The translations under genes and the position numbers were made by a program. 64,000 nucleotides of DNA from Notospermus geniculatus (lineage: Eukaryota > Nemertea > Pilidiophora > Heteronemertea > Lineidae), in NCBI GenBank assembly GCA_002633025.1, contig NMRB01000022.1, forward strand, positions 143,439-207,438. The letters run 5' to 3'. Below the pieces are notes generated by a model, which did no database searches, had not been told where the DNA came from, and worked only from the letters and a program-made list of their open reading frames with translations. Below, piece after piece: positions 1 through 12,454 of the stretch (position 1 is its first letter; every line of letters begins with the position of its first letter).

Positions 1-881
1 TGCATGGTGGAAGTGCGTGCATTTAGTGAAGTTACACGCGTCTAAGTCTTAAACACCCTTTGTGAAATCGGCCCAGTATGTATTCATGGAGAAAACCTGC
101 ATTTCAGTATGAAAAAGTATGATGAGAACTCCTATTTATTCCTACATTGATAAAAATAGTAGTCAGTCTCGTAAATCCAGCAATTAAAGACGGATTATAG
201 TTACGATGTTAATTGGTCACAGCGTAAGGGATTAATCATGGCTGAATACGTTGTCCCATTGAGCATGTCCAGATCATTACTTGTGGAGGTCGTTCTGGTC
301 GTGCATGGCGTACTTTCGACATGAGACCACCACTTATTTGACGGCGAATTTGGTGGTAATCCTACATATATATACGTCAATTGCAAGAAAGAAAGGTTCC
401 GAACATGCATTGTCACATCAGCTCAGGGAATGAAATCTGCAGACACGAACCATTCAAGCGGTGCAGAATTTAGGCCTACTAAACAGCTACATGAACAGTG
501 ATTTTTTTGTACATTTGTACACACAGGAAAGTGCCTTGATGGCAAACTTTCGAATAAGAAGTTTTCGTTACAGAGGAATATGCAAAAAAATATCATCTGC
601 AAGAATCGCCCAAGGCTAAAGCCTGTTTCCTGGCGTTAATCCTTTAGCTCGAGCTGATGAAGATGGTTGGTAGGATACAATGGTTCTGGCGTTTTTATTG
701 CAGTTTTGACAAGAATGGTCTCCTGGTTTGTATCCGGTAGTGCTGGCATCGCAGAAAACTGATAAGGACAAGAAATCCATCCCAGTTTCAAGGCTCAAAA
801 CGAAGTACAGGTTACCAAGCGGTGACAAAAAGGCAGATGAAAACAGAAATGTGCTATTTTATAATAGTGTTCAGGACATCT
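1..881. other. No recognisable gene or repeat
   Basis: Open frames here are short, overlap on both strands and lack splice context or recognisable domains. I see nothing further to annotate. Confidence 0.5.
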
Positions 882-1002
882 GGGGCCATATATCCATAAA
901 ACATTGCTAGCGTAGTTGGTTACTAGTTCTCTACATTGGCCTGTACAAACTAGGCACTTTAGCAGGCAACTAAGCCTAGCAAGGTTTTATGGATATGGGC
1001 CC
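882..1002. mobile_element. Short foldback MITE (GGGGCC-ATAT-CATAAAAC ends)
   Basis: The left end GGGGCCATATATCCATAAAA and the reverse complement of the right end, GGGCCCATATCCATAAAACC, match over about 30 bp, ending in TTGCTAG. The element is about 120 bp, near-palindromic and has no coding capacity. The same type of end recurs at 22.46, 24.48, 24.6 and 48.44 kb. Confidence 0.7.
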
Positions 1003-1204
1003 TGTAAGCTAAACTAACAATTGAATTCCGATCGGAGTTGTTTCGTAAATGCCAAAGTGTATGCAACAACCAGTCCTAAAAGAGTTCAATGTTGACAAAA
1101 GCCACCCTATTCCCAAACAGTTTTATGTTATGCACGGGGTCACAAATAAAGGATGAGATACAGTTATTAAAGAACATTAAAATAGAAACGGGTTTCTAAG
1201 GTGA

Positions 1205-1306
1205 AAGACATCGCTTCCTACCAGATTCGAACCCACGGACCTTCGCATTAGGCATCAGTCGCCAGCACTAAGGGGCAGCACGCCTTAACCACTTGGCCAA
1301 ATCCCC
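1205..1306 (-). repeat. tRNA-derived SINE head or tRNA pseudogene
   Basis: Read on the minus strand, there is an A-box-like TGGCCAAGTGG (1289-1299) and a B-box GGTTCGAATCT (1223-1233) at class-II tRNA spacing (Ser/Leu-like). The 5' GGGGATT has no complementary 3' strand, so no acceptor stem can form. A functional tRNA is therefore unlikely, and a SINE head or old tRNA copy is more probable. No clear tail or target duplication is visible. Confidence 0.55.
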
Positions 1307-2038
1307 ATCTTCAAAAAAAGATGGTTCAGTGACCTATGTTAAACGAGGTGTCCATTCAGTATCTTGGAGGAATGTATCTGAGGCTTAATGAAGCCAGAAC
1401 TTTGTCGGATGGATAGCAAAAATGCAGACGAGTAAATAATTATGGTCAGTCGTGAATTACCGAACCCACTGCTGAAATTACAACTGTTTTTTTAAGCAAC
1501 GTCTCTTCATCCCTGATTTCTCTGAATTAACGCCACTGCAGAAACACTTCCCACTGATACAAAACAAATCCTTGCAAGCATTAGACGGTGCTAACGATCC
1601 CCTACAGCGCCGCGATTCGTCATAAAGACACTCGACGACAAACGTTCCCCATGTTTCTTAATCATGTGTGCAAGTATTGGATGTCATGGGGGATGAAACT
1701 GCTTGCCAGCACCCCTGGGTCATTTAAATTGATTAACCGCGCTTGTACATTTATCGCCCGAACCAATACAGGAAATCCCTAAATCTTCGCTGTATCAGCA
1801 AAGGATGTGTGCGTGTTTGCAAATATCTGTCCGGTATTTGTGTTGGCAATTTGCATGGGGAATTGTGTTTAGCTGGCTTTATTTAATGTTTTAGTTCTTT
1901 AGGTGATACCCATCAGTCGGATCATTGGATCCGTCGAATTGGATCAGGTTTTTCGCAAATGCATCTAATTAATTCAGATTTACGCAAGGCTCTTCAAAAG
2001 ACTTGTTTTCGTTTCAAGAAAATTGTAAAGGCATCTGA
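1307..2038. other. No recognisable gene
   Basis: Only short unsupported open frames occur here (for example 1588-1782). No inverted repeat of note is seen. Confidence 0.4.
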
Positions 2039-2335
2039 ACTTATGAGGAGCCTGATAGCCTAGTGGTTATCAGGTCCGCTTAGCAAGCGGTAGGTCCCGG
2101 GTTCGAATCCAGTCCGGGCCATATGGGATTTCATTCCCGGCTCTTCAGTCCGTCGTATGGGACAGTAAGCCATGGTGCCTTGTACCCTGTGTCTTTGCAA
2201 GGGCAAGTAAAAGACCCCATCCAAGTGAGAAACATGAGTGGCTTGTGATGGCCTCCTCCGTACTTACCAGGGCCAATAATGCTATAGCGTCGGCCCTGAC
2301 GGAAAAAATTGAATACAAATACAAATACTTATGAG
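2039..2335 (+). mobile_element. tRNA-derived SINE with 9-bp target-site duplication
   Basis: The flanks ACTTATGAG (2039-2047) and ACTTATGAG (2327-2335) are perfect 9-bp direct repeats. The body starts with a tRNA-like head: A box TAGCCTAGTGG at 2056-2066, an anticodon arm CCGC-TTAGCAA-GCGG reading AGC, and B box GGTTCGAATCC at 2100-2110. Five base pairs of the acceptor stem remain (GCCTG at 2050-2054 against CGGGC). The middle has the block GTAAGCCATGGTGCCTTG, also found in altered form in the SINE at 31.7 kb. The tail is an (AATAC)-type repeat. It uses RNA polymerase III promoter boxes and would depend on a LINE for movement. Confidence 0.85.
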
Positions 2336-2364
2336 ATGCTCTGGAATGACGACAAAGCACTGGC

Positions 2365-2640
2365 ATGACAACAACGCCTGATATCATAAAGGAAAGATAT
2401 AAAATCCACGGAAAACCTACTAATCTTCAACTTATACAAGAGGAACGAGTTTGTCTTAATGCTATTCGACGACAAAAATGTTCTTACAATGCCAAGGTCG
2501 GAAGAACAATGTTGCTGTTGGCGATCGCAATTGCTATTATTTTGCATCATGATAAAACCTCCGGGTATTTGCAAAATGCGGCAGTTGGCACGTTCACCAC
2601 TGCTTTCCACGTAAACTTAACGGTAATCTGCAGACCATAA
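2365..2640 (+). other. Unrecognised small open frame with a hydrophobic stretch
   Basis: This ATG-initiated frame of 91 codons lies directly downstream of the SINE. It contains one hydrophobic run (MLLLAIAIAIILHH, about residues 50-63). No splice sites, Kozak strength or homology support it, and the antisense strand is also open over part of it. It is listed only because it could be a single-pass small protein; chance is the likelier explanation. Confidence 0.12.
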
Positions 2641-3135
2641 GAACCATCTTCCGGTCCTCAATCGGTTTCCGATCTGAGTGTCGTTTCGTTCAAGTGAGCG
2701 TCCCCAATATATCGAACCTCTCAACGGCGAAGTATTCTCTCGACCGTGCCTGAACGCCAAATCAAGCCAATTTGCAAGTAAGTTCTCAATTCAATATTAC
2801 CCATGGAGGGGAATTGCTTTCCTTTTAACAACTCTTAGGGAAGCATCAAGACTTGACAGAAAATAATGGGCGAACACTCATTGCTCGGTCAGGGGGAAAA
2901 TACACCTTTTAATATCATCCTGCGGTGTCGATGCGCGCCACTTGGACGAGAAACAGATAGAGTAAATGAACTCATGGTGTAGCCTGAGGGCGGAATCTGT
3001 TTCTTAAAATTCTCACTATCTGTGATTACTTTAATTGTAAAGACAACCTCGCGTAACTGTCTCGGAGGCTTTTAATTCCACTGCAAAGTTTACCCCGAAG
3101 CCCTTGTTTTGGTACTTTAAAGCCTGACTCGTTCT

Positions 3136-3256
3136 CCTAGGCCCGTGTGCACCAATAAGGATTAAATTTTGGCTAACCCTAAACCAGACTTAAGTCTATG
3201 TAGTTTAAACCTAATCGGCGCCGGATTTGTCCACATTGGTGCACACGCGACCTAGG
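3136..3256. mobile_element. Foldback MITE, CCTAGG ends
   Basis: The left arm CCTAGGCCCGTGTGCACCAAT and the reverse complement of the right arm, CCTAGGTCGCGTGTGCACCAAT, match over about 20 bp around a ~75 bp AT-rich centre. No target duplication is clear. Confidence 0.65.
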
Positions 3257-4845
3257 TTAAGCAAAGACAGCCTATCAATTACCGTCATACTGGATAGCGT
3301 GTCATAGCTTATTTACCTTAGCGTGACATTCATCGTGCGTTTTATAGGCAATGATTGTATTAATAACCGTAGGAATGGGTTTCCTGATCACTATGATCAC
3401 TAGACATGATGCTAACCTGACAGGTTGAACTGACTACGGCAAACCAACGATAAATCACTCATATGACCCAATCCTGTGTTTACTGTCAGCTCGTTTTACT
3501 AAATGACAATGAGTGATGTGACGAGCCCTAGTGATTGCTATCCTGTCATGACAAAGAAGATAATCTTTTTCTTGCATGCTGGAATTCCCCTTTTTTACAC
3601 GAAGTACCTTCCCCAGACAGCTTTGGTTTTTCTTGGAATGTGCCGTTGTGCACTCTCTTTGTGATATGGCCATATTATTATATAGCAAGGCTCTAGTCAA
3701 TACCCTGGATGCAGCTCTCCAAGTCGATGAACTGCTACAAGAAACGTTTCTACATGTAAGCAAAGTACGTAAACTGCAGGTTGTGGGCAAAGCACATGTG
3801 AGTCTAATTTGTGAGGTATAAGGCAGCCAGTTGCAAAACGTAACTCAGTGAATTCGCCAAGTGTGCCTCCGCTGCCAGTCTTCTGTCATTCAGTAGAAGT
3901 TATGTTTTGCCAACCCCAGTCACAGCGGATACCGAATACGCCTTCTCCTCATTTCATGCCCACGAAGGAAATGAGTACGTTCCCAATCCTTGTACGGGTC
4001 TATACAGATAAAGGATATGACTGCCACCAGCCGCGGAAACACATTTCTACCCGGATGAATCCGAACGTGCTGATTGGCGTTCTCACTACATCAGCTTTGA
4101 TTGGTTGGCTGGTTTAGTTTGTGATCAATCAGTCAGTTTGGCTGAACCAGTCAGGTGGCAGAGAGTCAGGGTAACGGACGAATGAAGAATGTTTTACGGT
4201 CGATTGCATTAGGTCTATGCTCCTGAAGCGTGTGATCCACGACTGCGATTTTGGCAAGGCAGCGATGACTGGGACCATGGGACATTGTAAGCGACATTGG
4301 CAGGCGAGCTACATTTTAGGTCGTGTGAAAGGACACACCGTAGGCCTATATCTGTCGCTTGGTCGAAGTTATCTGCCAGACCCCTATCAAGATAGCATGA
4401 TGAGTTCAGGAAATTCAAGAAACTGCTCGATCGAAGATCATCGGCTCAGGTTTTAATGGTTACCACTCTCGCGTGCTTCTTCTCAAGTGGACATCACTTG
4501 ATACGGTTTAAGATCAATGTCAATACGCTGATCATTACTTTACCTTACGTTAACATCAAAGAACGGGCTCTAAATGAATATCTTCTTCGGTACCCGTATC
4601 ATGAACTAGAATTGAATACCAAATCAATAAGAATCGGGGAATGTATATGTCTGGCAATTGGTGACACCAGCCAGAGATCGATGATATCATGTGGTATGAG
4701 GATGAGTAGCGATCGAATGTCTGGCATAATGAGACGGCTATGAATATTATATGAACTTTTGCAGATTCGGTTTCACTTGCACGTCAGTCTGTACATCTGA
4801 CGTTGTGTACCCGCACGAAGTTACTGAATTTGCCAAGGCAATATC
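3257..4845. other. No supported gene
   Basis: Open frames at 3455-3790 (minus), 3576-3821 (plus), 3848-4117, 4217-4456 and 4456-4743 overlap each other and show no domain or splice support. Many AATGG/GATTGG words occur but no promoter can be defined. Confidence 0.35.
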
Positions 4846-5019
4846 ATAGACATCCTGCGAAAGTCGGCCATGACAGATCAGAAGGGGTAAACAAACCTTG
4901 GGCCTAGTGCATTGTACAGAGGGTAAGCACAGGAGCCAACTGTACAAATGCACTAGGAACCCCTAGGCCTAGGTTATCCTTTCTGAACTGTCATGGCCGA
5001 CTTTCGCAGGATGTCTATT
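4846..5019. mobile_element. Foldback MITE, ATAGACATCCTGCG ends
   Basis: The arms ATAGACATCCTGCGAAAGTC (4846 onward) and its reverse complement (ending about 5018) continue through CGGCCATGACAG and are essentially identical over more than 30 bp. The centre is imperfectly palindromic around CCTAGGCCTAGG. The element is about 174 bp and non-coding. Confidence 0.75.
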
Positions 5020-5885
5020 AGGCTACTCCGATCACTTCAGAATCAACTGTCTGAAAGTTCAAGTTGACCGGGAGTGCTTGGGTCGTTGGTCGTCTACAGT
5101 CCGTGGTTCCATGACCAATGTGGCATTCCACTGCACAGATAGCACATGGGGCTTGAAGCACCCCAGGAGAGTATAGTGGGGCGGAAAATGTAACGTGAGA
5201 CCAATAACGAGCATGACAATCAATCGGTTGTACGGTAATTCCAGATCTCCTTTGAACAGCGGCAGCTGGTCAACATGATGCATTAGTAACGTAGGCTATG
5301 TAGTTCATCAACCAGAACCAGTTTTTTATACCAACGCCGGAAGTGCAACCAAATCACAACGAACCAAGTCTACAAAACGAGAAGGGTTCCGTATTCAATG
5401 AGGCCGACGATAAAAACAACCTTGAGATTTGATAATGTAGGCCTACTTTACATGACATCTATATGTACAGTGGCCATGACTAAGCGAAAAAGAACATCGG
5501 AAACATCATATATGCACTTTTACACAGATCTCATCGAGTCAGACTTTTCCCTGGTCCTTATAAGACACGTTGATGGCATCACCTTCCGTTGGAGGAAGGT
5601 TAGTCGTACGTGAATTATAGTCTTGATAGTGACTTGAGAGGTGGGTAATGGAATCATAAATATCGCCATCTCAATGCTTGATTGCAGGAAACGATGGCAA
5701 ATTCTCTTGCTGCTTCCGCTGCTCTCTTGTAATGACTGAGGTTGAGAGAGGATCGTCAGGGTGACTGAATGATGATAAGACGTTTGCCTTGACATTTATC
5801 TGACGCAATATGGCCTTTTACTTTGATCCAAGGTTAAAGAAAAATGGGAGGTTGAAGTCAAACGACATAAAACCGCCATTGACAC

Positions 5886-6010
5886 AATGGCTGGTATTCA
5901 TGAAAGTTAGCAAATGCTTTTACCTAAGATTTGCACAGTGAGGTCCAATGTAAATGCACTTCAAAACTTGAAGTAAAAGCATTTGCTAGCTTTTATGAAT
6001 ATCAGCCATT
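5886..6010. mobile_element. MITE family A, copy 1 (GCAAATGCTTTTACTT arms)
   Basis: This 125-bp near-palindrome has outer ends AATGGCTG...CAGCCATT and inner arms GCAAATGCTTTTAC and GTAAAAGCATTTGC. Two further copies of the inner arm lie at 6089 and 7479. Confidence 0.75.
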
Positions 6011-6088
6011 GATGCATGACTTACTTACATGTATGTAGCCTACATGTACGTAAATGACATAACCGATCACGACGTATCGGTCTTCAAA

Positions 6089-6215
6089 CATGGGCTCATA
6101 TGAATAAAGACTAGCAAATGCTTTTACTTCAGATTTGTACATCATTGCCTAGTGCATTTATATTGCAAAATTCAAGTAAAAGCATTCACTAGAGGCTTTA
6201 TTCATATGACCCATG
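6089..6215. mobile_element. MITE family A, copy 2
   Basis: The ends CATGGGCTCATATGAATAAA and the reverse complement of the right end, CATGGGTCATATGAATAAAG, match, with inner arms CTAGCAAATGCTTTTACTT. The centre carries GCCTAGTGCATTT, which is shared with copy 3. Confidence 0.78.
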
Positions 6216-7478
6216 GTATGAACGAACATGTAATAATTACACGACTTTTCATTTGTATGATCGTGTATAAGATAGGCCTAATCCCTTTACGTGAGGTTAC
6301 TGAGGGTACAAACTTGCAACGACCAAATTGTGTCATCCAAGTTGTATTATGTAATGACCACGTCCTTGACTGAGGATGGTTTTCAAAAGGCACACACGTC
6401 ATAGGTTTATTCAACTTTGGCCATACATGTACATGTATATCCTATTGTGGCTATGCTTAGGGTTCTCAACCCCACGAGATCATACAATGCAATGGGAATA
6501 ACAGACGCCTACCTCTTGCGCTGAATGGGGAAATTTATGTAAATTTCACTCCCATCGACCAGCGGCATTTTCATGGGTTGATTTCCCTCTGGAATCTCCT
6601 ACATCTTGACTGGAATAATTGGTATTAGCTAGATATTAGATGTCATCATTGCAGCCACGCTTCAACATAATAAGTAACGCAGCGGAAAAAATGTTGGTAA
6701 AGTTTACCCATCAGATGGCTGGGAAGTTGGCAATATTGCTAAGAGCGATCCTTCGGAGTTCATGAAATGAGACTCCCGTGGCCTATCTTTGGTAGTCATA
6801 GCCGCCGTCGCATTTTTAGAAAGATTTAGCTGACAAGTAACGTTGGAAGAATATTTACTGCTGACTTGTTTAATGGTACGATGCACAGCACAATGCCGAA
6901 GGTTTGGTGTCCGATTGCCGTAACTACGGCTACCAATGATTTCATCATTCAAATATCTTATTTCTGCATTTACAAAAAAAACAAAGTTGGAGAGACAGCG
7001 ATTAAAAAATTCGGTAAAATTTGAGGCTGCTTTTAAATGAGACTCAGTTCCTCATCGTCATCACAAAACAAGCTTTTCTTTCGCTCCATAATCCACTTAT
7101 CACTTTATTTGTTAAACACACAGCAAATATTGTCAAATATTCACCAGGCGAAACACATCGTTGTCAAGTGAAGATGCCGCGAAAATCAATAGTTTTGGTT
7201 CTGCTCATCGCGACCAGGGAGAAGCACGGGTCTGTATCTTGTCATTCTGCAGCAGATATAACTCCGTCGGCAGCTTGGAGCTGCAGTGCAGCGCTTTCAG
7301 TTGTGACGATCACGAGCTTTCTGCAAATCGTTTTGTAATGTCGCAGTTCAGCAATACCGGAGTATTCTGACCATTTAGGACAAGCCGGTTGACGACAAGT
7401 AAACGTTTCTTTTGCAGTGGGTGTAGGTGGTCGACGACATCCATTGCGGTCAGTCTCTCAAAGCGTCAACTGTGACAT

Positions 7479-7598
7479 TGGGTCATGAATAAAGACTAGT
7501 AAATGCTTTTACTTGAATTTTGCAACACAAATGCACTAGGCAATGCTGTACAGATCTGAAGTAAAAGCATTTGCTAGTCTCCATTCAATATATGAACC
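7479..7598. mobile_element. MITE family A, copy 3 (inverted relative to copy 2)
   Basis: The left end TGGGTCATGAATAAAGACTA and inner arm AAATGCTTTTACTTGAATTT are followed by AAATGCACTAGGCAATG. This is the reverse complement of the copy 2 centre, so the copy sits in the opposite orientation. Confidence 0.72.
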
Positions 7599-9817
7599 GT
7601 TGAATCAGTTGGTTAATTCCTTGGTTTACTGGCGTATCAGCGGAACCGAAAAACTTCCACACACACGTGTCGCTCCTTGGAACGAAACGTTTCCGACAAA
7701 CTGAAGTTTACCACAATCGCGTGTCAGTCGTTGTTTTTCATTTTAATCACTTTCCCCCTCATCACCTGTCTATTAATGAAAATCACTTCATTCCAGAACG
7801 AAAATCACACGTTGAAAATTCTTTCGCTCGGAAGCTTTTTCTCTCTCGGGTTTCGCGTGAGAATTCTGTAAACATGCAATGTTGTTCGAAACAAATTTCT
7901 TTTCGCGTTTCAATCTGAGTGAACCGTATTTGAATAATAAACCGCTTAGTATTTCTCTATCTGATAAAGTGGGTACACGATCATGCCGGAGTGATTACAC
8001 GAACCACCTCAATGTGGCAGCGAGTGATAGCACTGAAAATCGAGCAACAATCTCATGTGCATTATAAAACTTGTGAAGTTTCGCGCATATGTTGGAGGAG
8101 TAAGCCGCAAATTCGGAGATGCCAACACGATAGATATGGAAAAAAGTCAGCAAAAGTTCAATGTGTGCGAAATATAAATTTGTAAACTTGAGCAAGAAGT
8201 GGTAAGATTAAAACGAAAGATTGGTGAGTTTGATTTCCCTAGAAATCCAGGTGCAAACTTTTCTCTCCTGTATCGCGGGATTTTTTTTCTGTATCCATTT
8301 CACCCGACGGCCGTGTGAAAGGAGTATTGTTATCTTGGAATCGTCATAACAACATCTTGAAGCCTCTGGCAGGATTACAAACAGAGACTTAAAGAGAGAT
8401 TATACCATTTACATGGCAACGTTTTCTGGTATTCTAGTTGCTCTTCTGGGCAAAATTGGGAGAACATAAGCAACTTCTTTTGTTAGCGCCGGTTATTTTT
8501 GATGGGAAGAACTACGATGACGGTTGTACTTTGGTAATATTCTCAACATGTGATACATCATCGGGGATAATGTAATGGCGTGTGGCCCATTCCGGCCACG
8601 ATGATGATCTCATTGGTCAGTTGCCTGAAGTGAACTATACCTTTGGCCGAAAAGCAGCATATCAGTTTCTCATTGGTAAAACACAAACCAGAATCTAACT
8701 ACAGGTATAATTAATGATGTCTTGTGTTCGGAGAAACAGAATAACAAAGCTTCTTTTATTGTCCTTAAGACGTTAAGACTACGCCTTTAGACTACGCCTT
8801 AATTTTCGCTGAGGGCCTCACCGCGTTCTTTCATTAAAGTACAGAGAGGCAAGATAAATCAGCCGTTCATGTTGGTTACAAATCAGGCGTTAACTTCTCA
8901 TTTATTGCTTCTTGGCAGTTCACAATTACTTCCTGGGGTTATTTTTACACCCCTCACTCTCCTTGATGGTGATATTACTGCACTCATAAACTCATGATCA
9001 TTACATTTTAAATTTACAACGAGTATATATCTATATTGTAAGCGATATCTAGAGGCAGGTGAAAACGTGGTAGGTNCTCATCACAGCGTAGGAATAAAAT
9101 AAGTCCCAAGTGACTGGCTTAACATTCTTTGTTTAATGCAAATATATTTACAGATTTTTTGTGAATAATTGTATGGCAAGTAACAACTATCATAATAAGC
9201 GAGGTTTGTAGGTATTTTGATCCTAGTTACTACGGGGATCGAGGGATCACATGATCAGCCAAGCCAAGTAGTTCGCTGTCAATCACCCGGCGCCATCTTG
9301 ATTTCCCACAATCCTATGAGCACGGCGTAACAGATTGGTGCGAGGCAGGAGCGCCTTCTGTTGTAACAATGACATGACGTCGTGGCCAGTCATTCTCCAA
9401 GTATGATATAACACCACCAAACGCATTTTACCCACATTTAAACTTTTGTGGCCATGGCCCGCTTGACCAGCTTAGCGTGCCAGCGGCCATTGAATGGTAT
9501 TAAGCTTCTGACGTAATGTAGTGAGAACTGTTTCACCGTCATCTTTGTTGGAAAGCCCTATATCCTTGATTCCCTTTAATTTCCTTTTGTTTTTCGAAGC
9601 GGAATAATACGTTCTAACGCTGTCAAACACGATTATGTTGCATACCTTCATAACGAGAAATCGCCAGCCGCTATATTCAATAGATTAACGAATATGGTTA
9701 GATATAATAGTCATGGAGCCTATAGCGAATATAAAAGGATATGAAGATAACCATACGCTGATACAAGCTTGCCTTTGGCATCACAATCCTAACACCTTGG
9801 CTTCTCGATCTCTTCAG
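7599..9817. other. Gene-free stretch with one unresolved base
   Basis: Short overlapping frames occur around 7.67-8.2 kb without support. Base 9076 is n, which indicates draft sequence. A short direct duplication of AGACTACGCCTTTAG lies near 8780. The rest is AT-rich and shows no repeat structure that I can see. Confidence 0.4.
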
Positions 9818-9961
9818 CCATGAAGATAGAGAAGGCTACGCGTTTGACACCCGATTTAGAGCCACCTTATCAGCGACAACGTCGAGATGCATGGCCGGAG
9901 TTTACTTTGAGAAATGGAGAACCGGGATTTTGTAATGCCTTGACATGTTTACTAAATACAG
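9818..9961 (+). CDS. Candidate coding exon, function unknown
   Basis: A pyrimidine-rich acceptor ends in CTTCTCGATCTCTTCAG (ag at 9816-9817) and a donor CAG|GTATAT follows position 9961. Between them one frame is fully open from an ATG at 9820 for 47 codons plus one base. It is rich in charged and aromatic residues (for example RRDAWPEFTLRNGEPGF) and resembles ordinary protein. The frame closes only 11 codons into the putative intron. I do not recognise the sequence and found no partner exon. It could be a 5' or internal exon of a gene extending out of view, or a chance match to splice consensus. Confidence 0.33.
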
Positions 9962-10257
9962 GTATATCGAAGCTGGAGAAAATCAAACTGGTATAGAATC
10001 CTTTCTTTACACATGCAGAAGTCGTAATGTGCACCTCTGAAGTGCATGTCAATACTGTCTTAGTGTCAATTTCCTTAATCAAATAGTGTGTCTTCAATCA
10101 TTTAACAGTATTAAAGACACGGACGTATTAAGTAGACTGATTTTGTGAGGTATCCTGACATGCACATGTAGACATGCACCAGAAGGTGAAAAAGGGGAAA
10201 CGTGTTTGGCGTTAATTTACAGTGTTATCTTCTTCTATTGAAACTAATGAAATAACA

Positions 10258-10500
10258 GTAAAGGCCAGTTTACACCATCAACATTTTCAAAACATTTCTG
10301 CGACAAAACATCTTGAAAACTGTTTTGGAAATGTTGCGGCCTATTGCGGGGTTGGTCTACACTCTGCAACATTATCAAAACATGTTTTCAAATTGTTTTA
10401 CAAAAGTTGCAGGTCCAGTCCACACTGTGCAACAAACCGAAAACAACGGTGCTTTGGTAATGTTGCAGCTGGATGTTTTTGAACTGAGGTGTAGACAGGC
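10258..10500. repeat. Degenerate direct repeats of about 70 bp (three units)
   Basis: Units beginning GTTTACACCATCAACATTTT, GTCTACACTCTGCAACATTA and GTCCACACTGTGCAACAAAC each run into AAAAC...TGTTG words that are partly self-complementary. The open frames 10222-10482 and 10313-10528 lie inside these repeats and are not genes. Confidence 0.5.
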
Positions 10501-11810
10501 CCTTAACAATAACATAGCCGCCTGTTGAATTGTCCAGCCCGTAGTTTCGTGCTTACACATGAACAGACATGACAGAGAAAGTAAAGGCGAAGAAACTTGT
10601 GAAACTCGTCACATGTCCTAATTGACTGCCGCCTCGTTAGATCATGCTGAATGTATCACTCTGAAAGTGCCACATCCTAAAGCAAGAAAATGTTACATCC
10701 ATCACACTTAGCACATATGTTACAAAGAAACGTAAGTGTTCGTATTAGTGTATAACACGTGTGTAATGAATCACTCCACGGCAAAGGACCATCATGTTCA
10801 ACCATTACAGTGAGGTGTCACGTACTGATTACTCTTGTTGGCCAAGATCGATCACTGAAAAGAAGGCGATAAAAAAGGAGGCTTGAGAATCAATGGATGC
10901 TTTCAAACCAAACATTGAGACCCTAAGACTGAGACCAGGAGTGGTCATGTGAGGGTTTCCCTGCCTCCGGCTGTCCCCAAGGACACATTGGGAATCTGAT
11001 TCAACCAACATGTACATCTAGCGACTTTTTCGTACATCTGCACACAGTGTGGAAGTGTGAGAATGGGTTACATGTATAAGCTGTGGTAGCGAAAGTTGGT
11101 ACATCGCTGCTCCTCTCCGAGGATTCGGATGCACTGTTGTGCTGTTACCACTTACTAGGTTCTAAATGACACGTTCAACTTGGCCAGGCAATCCCGAACA
11201 CTGGATTATATTATGCACATGTGCATGTACATGACTATAGTGTCCGGGTCATATAATGTACAATGTTCTTTGCAGTATGAGTCAAAGCAACCAAGTGCAA
11301 GGTTCTGTCGGTGGGCACAAACAGTAATGAAGCCAAGTAGGTATAATGTAACTTACTTAATTTTGCAGCTGAAATATGAACAGTGGGCCTGGTTGTTTAG
11401 GTCGTTTGATCAATCTTCCTCCTATTTATAATTGGATATATTCGAACCCAAAGGTTGAGTTCTTTGAACAGACTTACATGACATTGTAGCAACATGCAAT
11501 ACGTAGTTGCTGCTTCAAATTTCTACGGTTGAATCGCAGACTAAGTGAACTGGGAGTAGGCCTTGTATAAAAATTATAAAATACGCAGCGCATCCTTCTA
11601 AATATGGTTCCGTAAAGTGGTCATTAATTTCCTCAGTCGAAAAAGGAGATGGAAATCCCTAAATAGAAACAGCACCAGTACATCGGCGAGAAACAAAATC
11701 AGCAACACCGCAGGGCAATTCATTTGACATGATGAGCATCACCGCGAACCACCAGCTTATCTTTACATGATTAGGCCTCTGTCGCTTGATGGCTTTACCC
11801 TTTCCCGAAG
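10501..11810. other. No recognisable gene
   Basis: Only unsupported short frames are present (10829-11017, 11180-11431, 11659-11853). No inverted repeat was noticed. Confidence 0.4.
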
Positions 11811-11996
11811 TTAGCCTCTTAACAACTTTTCTCGATATTCGAGCGAGAAACAATATTCTTTGTTTCCACGTTTTTCAAACCCGGTTGCATATCCCGGAGC
11901 TCTTTCGCCGTTAACCTTTGGCAACCGATTCTTTTTAACCTCCACCATTACCGGTGGTATTTCATAGGGTGTCGTTTTACTTTCCCTTTCGGCCAT
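11811..11996 (-). CDS. Candidate small protein or first exon, function unknown
   Basis: The minus-strand ATG at 11996-11994 sits in a good context (AACATGG). The frame runs 61 codons to TAA and starts MAERESKTTPYEIPPVMVEV. It is strongly charged and protein-like (…KKNRLPKVNGERAPGYATGF…) with no membrane segment or signal peptide. It could instead be cut short by a donor such as CCG|GTAATGG, making it a first exon. About 250-450 bp upstream, in its own orientation, lies a block with three CCAAT boxes and CRE-like words (12240-12454), which fits a promoter. I do not recognise the family. Confidence 0.33.
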   Translation of the reverse strand: MAERESKTTPYEIPPVMVEVKKNRLPKVNGERAPGYATGFEKRGNKEYCFSLEYREKLLRG

Positions 11997-12239
11997 GTTA
12001 GCTTTTTTCTGTTCGTTGCCAAGTTTCTGTTATAATCAAGGCGATCCTCTGCTTAAGGAAACTCAACTTGTGTGGCACCAAGGGGGCCGTCGTTTGTCGT
12101 ATAGACGGTAGGCTACTTCAATACATCAAACGACTCTGCGTTATCATGCCAGTGTCTACACGGTCGAATTCACGGTACCGTACTGAGTTCAGGTAAAGAC
12201 TCGGCTTCTCCTTCCTTGACCTTCACGCAAGCAAACTAC

Positions 12240-12454
12240 ATTCCGTGTTCAATGGATTTCCCCGCTCCCAAAAATAGCAACCAATCACGGCAAAGCTTGC
12301 ACCGACCTACGTGCATGACGTGTTCCCGGTAATGACGTTGACCAATCAAAATTTGGTGAAATGACATCATTGATATTTTTTCTTCCGTGAACGACGAAGA
12401 AACGAGGCTTCTGATTGGGCGCACGAGAAAATCCCAAAGCGTTGAACACGGAAT
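12240..12454. promoter_or_regulatory. CCAAT/CRE-rich block bounded by inverted repeats
   Basis: The block contains CCAATCA at 12281 and 12342, TGATTGG (inverted CCAAT) at 12412, TGACGT at 12316 and 12333, and TGACATCA at 12362. These are classic NF-Y and CREB/ATF-type words. It is bounded by perfect 13-bp inverted repeats ATTCCGTGTTCAA (12240-12252) and TTGAACACGGAAT (12442-12454). It may be a promoter for the minus frame at 11996 and/or the plus frame at 12617, or a short transposon carrying such sites. Confidence 0.4.

Noticed and set aside
3455-3821. Overlapping frames of 111 codons (minus) and 81 codons (plus)
   Set aside because: Neither is recognisable, both strands are open, and there are no flanking gene signals.
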